Part shown: positions 18,726-28,100 of the stretch, one piece after another | Numbering within the stretch: position 1 is the first letter of the stretch | Layout: each line of letters starts with the position of its first letter | NCBI GenBank assembly: GCA_016720595.1 | Contig: JADKKI010000002.1 | Span: forward strand, 434,001 to 498,000 | DNA from: Myxococcales bacterium | Lineage (GTDB): Bacteria; Myxococcota_A; Polyangia; Haliangiales; Haliangiaceae | DNA length: 64,000 nt | Direction: 5' to 3' | The notes under the pieces: model-generated | Told to the model about the DNA's origin: nothing | Database searches by the model: none | The model's input: the letters and a program-made list of their open reading frames with translations, nothing else | Position numbers and translations under genes: made by a program

Positions 18726-19547
18726 TCAGAGCTTCGCGAGCCTCACCGAGGCGTCCCACAGGGCGCTCCGTGCGGCCGCATCGCGCGCGGCGGCGGCTGG
18801 CTGCGTGGGGGTGCCCTCGCTGAAGTACGTCCCGGAGGGGTCGTCGACAGCCTCACCGCCCGCGAGCCGGATGCTGGTCTTCGCGCCGGTCTCGACGGTG
18901 CCACCCTGGACCGGGCCGAAGCCAGCACGGAGCAGCTTCGTCCCGATCACCCCCGGATGCAGCGAGTAGGCGACGAGCTTCTGCGGATCGCGCCGCCCGG
19001 CGAGCTCGATGGCGTGCATCACGTTGGCGAGCTTGGACTGCGCATAGGCGGCATAGCCGGTCCAGCCCGAGGCCAGGGACAGATCGTCCAGATGGATCCG
19101 ACCGCGGGTGTGCGCGATCGAGGAGACATTGATCACCCTGGATGGTGCGCGGGTGGCGCTGGCCTCGAGGCGAGCGGCGAGGAGCTCGGTGAGCAGGAAC
19201 GGCGCGATGTGGTTGACCGCGAACGTGAGCTCGACACCGTCGCTGGTCACCGTTCGCTCGTCGGCGAAGATGCCCGCGTTGTTGACGAGTACGTGCAGCT
19301 CGGGGACACGGGCGAGGATCTGCTCGGCCCCTTTGCGCACGGCCACCTGCGAGCCGAGATCGAACGACACGCCCTCGAGCTCGGCACCCGGCAGCTCCTC
19401 CATCAGCTTCGCGATCGCGGCATCGACCTTGGGCTTGCTCCGGCCATGCAGGATGACCTTGGCGCCCGCGGCGGCGAGCGCCCGCGCGGTGGCGCGGCCG
19501 ATCCCGTCGGTGGATCCGGTGATCAGGACGACACGACGATCACTCAT
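18726..19547 (-). CDS. Short-chain dehydrogenase/reductase
   Basis: 273 residues from the ATG at 19547, chosen because it immediately precedes the Rossmann start RRVVLITGSTDGIGRATA. Upstream in-frame residues are Arg/Pro-rich and not family-like. NAD(P) motif TGSTDGIG, NNAGIF, catalytic Ser in NVSSIAHTRG and YAQSK (Tyr and Lys). The closest family style is the retinol-dehydrogenase/oxidoreductase-like SDRs (HLDDLSLASGWTGYAAYAQSKLAN type). Substrate unknown. Sits between the S37-type peptidase and the signalling genes on the minus strand. Confidence 0.9.
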   Translation of the reverse strand: MSDRRVVLITGSTDGIGRATARALAAAGAKVILHGRSKPKVDAAIAKLMEELPGAELEGVSFDLGSQVAVRKGAEQILARVPELHVLVNNAGIFADERTVTSDGVELTFAVNHIAPFLLTELLAARLEASATRAPSRVINVSSIAHTRGRIHLDDLSLASGWTGYAAYAQSKLANVMHAIELAGRRDPQKLVAYSLHPGVIGTKLLRAGFGPVQGGTVETGAKTSIRLAGGEAVDDPSGTYFSEGTPTQPAAAARDAAARSALWDASVRLAKL

Positions 19548-19572
19548 GCCGCAAACATAGCGCGGCCGCCGC

Positions 19573-20997
19573 TCAGTGGGCGCGGAGCGCGCGCCGGATC
19601 GCCGGAGGCACGCGGGGCTCACGCGGCTCGTACGGCTCGTACGATTCCGGCGCCCCGGCGCGGGTGTTGGGCATCGTCACCACCGGGGTGACACCCGTCC
19701 AGGCGGCGAGCTTCGCGAACGCGGCATCGCGATCCGCGTCCGACAGCCGGGTGAGGCTGGAGCCGTGGGTGCCAGAGGCCTGGATCAGCCGCAGCGAGTC
19801 CGTGGCCTGGCCCAGGTCGAACTTGCCGCCCGTCCACGGATCCCACTCGCCGTACACGAACAGGAGGCGATTCCCGTGCTGCTGGACCCAATCGTCGATG
19901 TCGTGCATCGCGACCCCGTTGTCGTAGGCCGGCTGGGCCGTGGGCAGCGAGTTCAGGTAGTCCGCGTCGGTGAACATCAAGTACGGATCGAGATAGGTGG
20001 CCCCGTCGTCGGGATACCCGAGCTGGAAGTACGCCTGGTAGTAGTAGGCGTCGAACGCCGCCACCTGCGCGTCGTCGTTGTCGGAGACCGGCGAGATCAG
20101 CTCGAGGAAGCTCCACATCATGTCGTCCGTGGCGGTGACCGCCGGGACGTTCGGGCAGAACGTGACGCCGTAGTACTGCCAGAACGCCCACTCGACGCTC
20201 GCGATCGAGCTCTCCACCGCCGGCCGCAGCAGGATCCGGGTGTAGCTGTGCGGCTCCGTGGCGGACTGGGCCTGTGCCATCGCCTTCGCCTCGATGGCGG
20301 CACGGCGGTTCTGCAGCATCTCCTTCGCCGCGTCGCGAACCGCCTGACGGCACGCGGGCGGACCGACGGTGGCGAGGAACGCGCCGTAGCGGAGATCCGG
20401 GGCGCCGAACGAGATCGGCGCGACATACGGCACCGTGCCAGCGACGTCATCCGGATAGTACCGGCGGTGATAGATCGCGGTCATCCCGCCCTTGCTGCCG
20501 CCGGTGGTGATGAACGCACCGCTGTACACCGTCTTCAGCGCCACGATGATCGCGTGCTCGTCCGCGGCCATCTGCTGGATCGTCAGCTTCGACCAGTCCA
20601 CCTGGCTGGGCCGCGACTCCGCGAAGAACCGGTGCTCGATCGAGATCTGGTTGGCGGACAGGAGGCGCGTGAGCTGCACCGGCGAGTCTCGGTAGTAGTC
20701 CGAGTACCCCGACGTGTGCGCGATCATCGGCGCGGCCCGGTCCCGGTGGAGGAGCGAGACCTCCTGCTGAAACGTCGGGCCACTCGGGTTGTCGTGATCG
20801 ACGGGCTGCGTGAAGTGCAGCACGTAGTAGGTGAACCCGCTGGCCGACGTCGGCGTCTTGGTGGCGGTGACGCCGGGGAGCGCCTGGAGCTGGGCGAGCA
20901 GCCCGTCCGGGGCGGCCGCATCCGGTGCAGGCTCGAGGTTGTCGCCGCAGGCGCCGAACGACAGGGCGACCACGACTGCGAGGAGCGCTCGGGACAT
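19573..20997 (-). CDS. S37-type (PS-10) secreted aminopeptidase-like lipoprotein
   Basis: 474 residues from the ATG at 20997. Signal sequence with lipobox (FGAC). Mature part resembles the PS-10 peptidase family (Streptomyces tripeptidyl aminopeptidase, MEROPS S37): FTQPVDHDNP, EHRFFAESRP, nucleophile in TTGGSKGGMTA, acidic residue region FVYGEWDPWTGG and late His in ASGTHGSSL. Likely removes short peptides or single residues from peptides outside the inner membrane. The C-terminal tail (YEPYEPREPRVPPAIRRA) is proline/acid-rich and not conserved in the family as I know it. Divergent from the ychF gene with 39 bases between starts. Confidence 0.87.
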   Translation of the reverse strand: MSRALLAVVVALSFGACGDNLEPAPDAAAPDGLLAQLQALPGVTATKTPTSASGFTYYVLHFTQPVDHDNPSGPTFQQEVSLLHRDRAAPMIAHTSGYSDYYRDSPVQLTRLLSANQISIEHRFFAESRPSQVDWSKLTIQQMAADEHAIIVALKTVYSGAFITTGGSKGGMTAIYHRRYYPDDVAGTVPYVAPISFGAPDLRYGAFLATVGPPACRQAVRDAAKEMLQNRRAAIEAKAMAQAQSATEPHSYTRILLRPAVESSIASVEWAFWQYYGVTFCPNVPAVTATDDMMWSFLELISPVSDNDDAQVAAFDAYYYQAYFQLGYPDDGATYLDPYLMFTDADYLNSLPTAQPAYDNGVAMHDIDDWVQQHGNRLLFVYGEWDPWTGGKFDLGQATDSLRLIQASGTHGSSLTRLSDADRDAAFAKLAAWTGVTPVVTMPNTRAGAPESYEPYEPREPRVPPAIRRALRAH

Positions 20998-21036
20998 GAA
21001 GGGCAGCTTGCCAGGTTGGCGGCTTGTGGGGTAGGC

Positions 21037-22129
<1,093 letters not shown>

Positions 22130-22140
<11 letters not shown>

Positions 22141-22861
22141 CGACCTCGGCGAGCCAGGTCACCACCCGACACGGCACGCGAACTCCCGGCGGAAAGCTCC
22201 GCTCGAGCTCCGCGCGGATCGCGGCACCGACCTCGGGCTTCAGCTCGTAGCTCGCGCCGAGGAACGTCCACACCTCGTCGAACGTTCCGCCCAGGTCGAG
22301 CTCGCAGCGCTCGAACACCGGCGTGCTCCAGCCCGCGAACAGCTCGCGCCAGCCAGCCTCGGACTTCGCCCGCGGATCGCCGAACCGGCGAGGCGACGCG
22401 AGGTGTGGGGCGAGCGCATCGAGGAAGCGATGAAACGCATCCTCTCCCTGCGCGCCGGGGCCGCTTGCGACGGGGCCGCCACCGAGAAGCGCGACGAAGC
22501 GTCCACCCGGGACGAGCACACGACGCAGCTCGGCGACCACCCGTGGCGCATCGTCGAACAACATGAAGCCGAGGTGGCAGGTCACCACGTCGAACGCGCC
22601 GTCGGAGAACGGCAGCGCCTGCGCCCTGCCCTGCACGGTGCGAGGCGTGACGCCCAGCTCCTCACGAGACAGATCGAGCCCGATCGATCCCGCGGGCAGG
22701 CGCGCGAGCAGCGCACCATCCCCGCACGCGAGATCGAGCACGCGCCCACCGGGCACGCGCGCCGCGAGCCGCGCATAGCTACCACCACGCTCGAGCGCCC
22801 GCGCGGTGATCCCGGGATGCGACGCGTGGAAGGTGCGCAGGAAGCGCTCGTGCTCGCTCAC
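22130..22861 (-). CDS. Class I SAM-dependent methyltransferase
   Basis: 243 residues. Methyltransf_11-like fold: motif I GRVLDLACGDGALLARL near residue 40, acidic ribose-binding GLDLSREELG, motif post-I FDVVTCHLGFMLFDD and GGRFVALLGG. Resembles UbiE/SAM methyltransferases acting on small molecules; substrate unknown. Tail overlaps ychF by 11 bases. Start is 20 bases from the divergent EamA gene. Confidence 0.88.
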
Positions 22862-22881
22862 GCACGCTACGATACCGCGAC

Positions 22882-23766
22882 GTGCTCGCCGGTCTCGTGA
22901 TGGTGACGCTCGCGGCGGCCTCGTGGGGCACGTGGAGCCTGTTCCTGCGGCCGACCGGGCTCCCGGCGTCCGTCACCTCGCCGATCGTGTTCCTCGTGAT
23001 GGGCCTCGCGGCGCTCCCCATCGCGCTGCGTGCTCCGCGAGCTACCTGGGACCGCACGACGGTCGGCCTGCTGTTCCTCAACGCGGCCTTCGACGCGCTC
23101 AACATCCTCACGTTCTTCGGCGCGATCTCGATGACGACGGTCGCGGTCGCCGTCCTCACCCACTACCTCGCGCCGATCCTGATCGCCCTGGCAGCGCCGA
23201 GGATCGAGGGCCTCCAGACACCCGGCGCCCCCACCGCTGCCCTGTTCGCCCTCGTCGGCCTCGTGATCGTACTGGAGCCGTGGCACGCCCCGGCCACGGG
23301 CGCGGTCGCTGGAGGCCTGCTCGGCCTGACGTCGGCGGTCTGCTACTGCGGGAACACGTTCACCGTCCGCCGGCTCGCCGAGCGAATCGGCGCACCCCGA
23401 GCGATGGCGTACCACTCGCTGATCGCCGCGGCGGCGACCGCCCCGCTGCTGCTAGGGCACGAGCTGATCGGAGGCCGCGACCTCGCACTCCTCGCCACAG
23501 GCGCCGTCGTGATCGGCGCGGGCTCCGGCGTGGTCTATGTCATCGGCCTGACGAGGATCGGCAGCGCGCGTGCGGCCGTCCTCACCTACGCGGAGCCCCT
23601 GGTGGCGGTGCTGGTGGGGGCGCTGGTGTGGGAGGAGCCCCTCCACCCGACCGCCGCGCTCGGTGGCGCGATGGTCCTGGGCGCCGGCATCTACGTTGCA
23701 CGAAAGGCGCGTTACCATCATGACCATGTTGCCGCGCGTGACCATCGCGATGCCCGCCTTCAATGA
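22882..23766 (+). CDS. EamA-family transporter
   Basis: 294 residues from GTG. Ten hydrophobic helices in two homologous EamA halves (first half ends near residue 120 at APRIEGLQ; second begins near TGAVAGGLLGLTSAVCYCGNTFTVRRL). Conserved PLVAVLVGALVWEEPL near the end of the second half is typical. These drug/metabolite transporters export amino acids or other small metabolites. The last 47 bases overlap the next gene's start, an unusually long overlap that implies translational coupling or that the EamA C-terminus (KARYHHDHVAARDHR) is a non-conserved tail. Confidence 0.88.
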   Translation: MLAGLVMVTLAAASWGTWSLFLRPTGLPASVTSPIVFLVMGLAALPIALRAPRATWDRTTVGLLFLNAAFDALNILTFFGAISMTTVAVAVLTHYLAPILIALAAPRIEGLQTPGAPTAALFALVGLVIVLEPWHAPATGAVAGGLLGLTSAVCYCGNTFTVRRLAERIGAPRAMAYHSLIAAAATAPLLLGHELIGGRDLALLATGAVVIGAGSGVVYVIGLTRIGSARAAVLTYAEPLVAVLVGALVWEEPLHPTAALGGAMVLGAGIYVARKARYHHDHVAARDHRDARLQ

Positions 23767-24754
23767 GGAGCACTACATCGAGACGTGCATCGCCAGCGTC
23801 CAGGCGCAGGACTACCCGGCCGAGCTGATCGAGATCCTCGTCGCCGATGGGCGCTCCACCGATCGGACCCGGGAGATCCTCGCGCGCCTCGCCGAGGCCG
23901 ACCCTCGGATCAAGATGATCGACAACCCGGCCAAGCTCCAGGCGGCCGGACTCGGCCTCCTCGTGAAGGCAGCCAGCGGCGACATCATCGTTCGTATGGA
24001 CGTCCACTGCGAATACGCACCGGACTACGTACGGCGCTGCGTGGACACCCTCGAGAAGACCGGCGCCGACAACGTGGGCGGAGCGCAGCGCGCGAAGGCC
24101 AAGACGCCGTTCCAGCGCGCCCTGTGCGCCGCTCTCGAGAGCCCCCTCGGCGTCGGCGGCGCGAAGTACCGCTCGGCGGCGGCCGAGGGCTTCGTCGACA
24201 CCGTGTTCCTGGGCGCGTTCCGCCGCGACGTGTTCGAGACCGTCGGGCTGTGGGATCCCGCGGCGATCACCAACGAGGACTCCGAGCTCAACCAGCGCAT
24301 CCTCGAGTCCGGCGGCCAGATCTATCTCTCGAAGGACATCATCGTCAGCTACTTCCCGCGCGACTCCTTCAAGTCCCTCGCGACCCAGTACTTCCGCTAT
24401 GGCCGCGGCCGCGCGCGGACGCTGCTCAAGCTCGGCAAGGCCCCGACCCTCCGCCCGTTCATTCCGTTCCTGACCGTGAGCGGTGCGGCGATGACCCTCG
24501 TGGTCCCACTGCTCTGGCCGCTCGCACCGGCCGTGTTCGCCACCTATGCGCTCGCCACCGGTGCCGAGGCGGTGCGGGTGGGTCGCTCGCTCGGGCTCGG
24601 TGGAATCGCGACGGTGTGGCGCGTGTTCCCCGTGCTGCATGCCTCGCACGCCGCCGGGTTTGCCGCCGGTCTGTGGCAGTACCTGCGCACCCCGGATTGG
24701 CCTGCGGAGCCCGAGCGCGTCGCACCGCGCAAGGCCCAGCTCCGCGCGGTCTGA
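23720..24754 (+). CDS. Family 2 glycosyltransferase
   Basis: 344 residues. GT-A fold: VTIAMPAFNEEHYIETCIASV, nucleotide-sugar motif ILVADGRSTDRT, metal-binding MDVHCEYAPDY (DxD-like), acceptor-base region NEDSELNQRI and SYFPRDSFKSLATQYFRYGRG. Two C-terminal hydrophobic segments suggest membrane attachment, as in succinoglycan-type (ExoA-like) glycosyltransferases that build exopolysaccharide or lipid-linked sugars. ATG at 23720 gives the conserved N-terminus; it lies within the end of the EamA gene. Confidence 0.9.
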   Translation: MTMLPRVTIAMPAFNEEHYIETCIASVQAQDYPAELIEILVADGRSTDRTREILARLAEADPRIKMIDNPAKLQAAGLGLLVKAASGDIIVRMDVHCEYAPDYVRRCVDTLEKTGADNVGGAQRAKAKTPFQRALCAALESPLGVGGAKYRSAAAEGFVDTVFLGAFRRDVFETVGLWDPAAITNEDSELNQRILESGGQIYLSKDIIVSYFPRDSFKSLATQYFRYGRGRARTLLKLGKAPTLRPFIPFLTVSGAAMTLVVPLLWPLAPAVFATYALATGAEAVRVGRSLGLGGIATVWRVFPVLHASHAAGFAAGLWQYLRTPDWPAEPERVAPRKAQLRAV

Positions 24755-24793
24755 GCACTTCGTGCGACCGCGAGCTCGGGTAAGGTCGCCCAC

Positions 24794-25114
24794 ATGATCG
24801 CCGCCGTCGCAGCTGTCGTCTCGATCGGGACGCTCCTGCTCCTCCATCGGGGTGCAAAGCACCTGGTCTGGGCGATTGCAGGCGGACTGCTCGTGTTCGT
24901 CATCGTGTTCGGGATCGCGCTCCTGGTGCAGGGCGCGCCCAACGAGACCGACGTCACCCGGGCGTTCCGTGCGGGCGCCATCTCCTACAACGACTACGTC
25001 GCCGGCATCGAGGCGGCGCACCACTCGTTCGACTACGCGGGCATCGCCGCGGGGCTCGCCGCCCTGCTCGCGGGGCTCCTCGGTCGCGTGGCCACCTACT
25101 ATCGCAAGCCGTGA
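24794..25114 (+). CDS. Small membrane protein
   Basis: 106 residues. Hydrophobic helix at the very N-terminus (3-19), a second at about 27-47 and a third at about 82-100, with an amphipathic loop (TDVTRAFRAGAISYNDYVAGIEAAHH) between. It ends in a basic cap RVATYYRKP. No family recognised. It follows the glycosyltransferase gene by 39 bases and converges with the giant helicase gene. Confidence 0.65.
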   Translation: MIAAVAAVVSIGTLLLLHRGAKHLVWAIAGGLLVFVIVFGIALLVQGAPNETDVTRAFRAGAISYNDYVAGIEAAHHSFDYAGIAAGLAALLAGLLGRVATYYRKP

Positions 25115-25126
25115 CAGCGCTCGCTG

Positions 25127-28100
25127 TCAGTCCGGCAGCTTGGCCTTGTTGTCGTTGATCTGGATCAGCTCCCGCGCGGCTGCGAGCCGCACGGCGAGGG
25201 TCACGCGCTCCACGACCTGCTCGGTGATCCGGGCGAACCCGAGGAGGCGTGCAGCATCGCGGACCAGATCGTTGGGCGCGATGCCGCTCGCGCGCTCGAC
25301 GACGATCCGCGCCGCCGACGCCAGCTCCGAGAGCGGGACCTCGCCGATGTCGCGCTTGGCGGTCGGGCCCTGCCCTGCGACGCGGACCGGCGGCACCCCG
25401 TCCGGATCCTGATCGAGCCGCCACACCACGTCCTGCTCCTCGCCCCACCGGCCGCGGCCCGAGAGGGCGACGCGGACCTGGTCCGTCACGCGCTGGGTGA
25501 CCCGACCGATCCCGAAATACCCGCCAACGCGGCGCGCCAGCAGATCGACATGCATCGGCGCCTCGGCGGCGAGCACCTGCTCCACGACCTTGCCGAGCTC
25601 CGCGAGGTGCCGCGGCGCGAACAGATCATCCGGGGTACGCCGGCCGTTGGGGATCGCGGCCGCGGTGTAGGGCCCGATCGCGATCGTGCCGCGCTTGATC
25701 CGTGTCGGCGTGGTGTTGCCCTCGTACGCCGCCAGCGGCGTGGCCTCGGTGGGGCCAGATCCGGCGGCGATCACGGGCTCGCCGCGCGCGGGGATCTTGA
25801 CCGCGGGTGCCGAGCCGGTCGCGACCAGCAGCTGGCTCGACGCGCGCGCGGCGCGTGCCTTCGGCGGAGCCACCGGCGCACGACGCTGCCGATTCGCGGC
25901 GATCGCCGTGACGATCGCTCCATGCGCACGCTGGATCTCCCGCTCTGGATCCGCCCACCAATCGAGCCCCCAGATCCTGTGGAGGCGCCAACCGAGCTGT
26001 GCGAGCACCTGACCGCGCAGGCGATCACGATCGCGCGCGACCGGGGCCGCGGCGTACGCGAGCCCGTCGTGCTCGATCGCGAGCACGTATCGCTCGGGAT
26101 CGCTCGGGTCGATGACCGCGAGGTCGAGCTTGTACGCGCCGCAGCCAACCTGGTGACGCACCGCCCACCCGCGCTCCGCGAGGGTGCGAGCGATCGCCGC
26201 CGTGATCGGGCTCGCGGGCGCGACGGTCTCGGCAGGTCGGCCAGCGCCACCGCCGGCACGAGCGAACGTGAGGAACGCCGCGAGGTCGCGCACCGCCGGC
26301 GCCGCATCGTCGTGGAGGTCCTCGGGCGCGAAGCTCGAGAACACCAGCAGCTGCTCACGCGCTCGCGTGAGCGCCGCCGCGAGGGCGCGTGGACCGTGCG
26401 GCTCCGACAGGGCGCCCAGGTTCATCGTCATCACGCCGTCGAGCGCGGGGCCATACCCGATCGAGAGCAGGATCACGTCGCGATCATCGTCATCGCGGAG
26501 TGCGCCGAGCTCCTTGACCATCAGCGGCTGTGCGGCGACCGGCCCCGAGGGCTCGCCGAGCAAGGCCGCATCGAGCAGATCCTCGATCAGCTCCTGCTGT
26601 GCGGCGCACCCGGCAATGATCCCGAGCGAACGCGTCCGCTGGTTCGGATCGCGGAGGCGTGCGATCGCCTCGGCGACCACGGCCTCCGCCTCGATCCGGT
26701 TGGCCCCGGAACCCTCGCGATCGAACGCCCCGTCGATGCGCCGCCACGCCACGCCGAGATCCGGGGAGCTCTGCGCCGCGGGGAACACCTGGAGCCGATC
26801 GCCGTAGTAGCGCTGGTTGGCGAACGCGATCACATCCTCGTGCTTGCTGCGGTAGTGCCAGGTCAACGACAGCACCGGCAGCTTGGCCGCGAGGCAGTCG
26901 GCGAGCAGGCTCGTACTGCCATCGCTCGGCGGCAGCTGCTGCGAATCCCCGACGATCACCGCCGAGGTCGCCCGGCCCAGGGCGCCGATCGCCATCGCGG
27001 TCGGGATCCGCGAGGCCTCGTCGAACACCACCACATCGAACCGCGATGACGCCGGATCGAGGTACTGGCTGACGCCGGCCGGCGTCATCATCAAGCACGG
27101 CGCGAGCCGCGGGAGGATCGTCGGCAGCTCGGCGAACAGCGTGCGCAACGACCGGTGCCCGCGAGGACGCTCGAGCTCCTGCATCAGGATGCGCAGCTCG
27201 ACCGTCACGGGATCCTTGGACGCAGCATCGAGCTTGCCGGCGATCCGCGGCACCCGATCCGCGAGGCGCACGAGCGCTCGAGCACGCGATAGCGCGAGCG
27301 CGCCCCGATCGAGGTCCGCGAACGCGGAGACCTGCGCATGGTGCGAGGCCCCGTGGAACTGCGCCAGCGCCGGCGTGTCGGTCAGCTCGGCATCGCCCCA
27401 GGCGAGGAGCGTCGCGCGCTCCCACGCGTCGGCGAGCTCCGCCGCGCCGAGATCGCCGCGCTCGATCGCGCCGACCGCAGGCCCCACGCCGGCGGCGAGG
27501 GCACCGTGGCGTGCGGTGTGAAACGCCACCCACTCGCGCAGCGAGTCGACCGCGAGGCGCAGGGTCTCGACACGCTCGCGCAGCGCCGTCAGGTGATCGT
27601 CCCCGGCGCCGAGCGTGACCGCGTCGATCCCGATCGTCGTCGCGAGCGTGGCCAGCGCGGGGAGCCAGCGCGCCACGGCCTCCGCGAGGCGCGCGAACGG
27701 AGCGAGATCGGCCGCGGAGGCAGACGGCCCTGCCGCGACCTGCGCCACGAGGCCCCGCCACGCAGCCGCACGCAGGTGCTCGCGCTGCGTGCCGAGCGTG
27801 GTCTCCGTCAGATCGACGGCATCGAACGCCTTGCGCAGCTCTGCCGCCCAGCCGACGGCCGCGTCGAGCTTCCCGAGATCGAGCGCGAGCGGATCTCCGC
27901 CGAGCTCGCCGAACCAGCGCCTGGCCGGCTCTGCCGCACCGAGGAGCGCTGCGCGACACGCACGTTCGGCCATGACCGCCTCGAGCGCCGAGATCATCGC
28001 ACCATCGGTCTCGAGCTGCGCCGGCATCGCCGCGGCCTTGATCTCCGCGCGCGCGGCACGGAGCGCGACGTAGCGGAGCGGGCCCATGCTCGTGGTCCAC

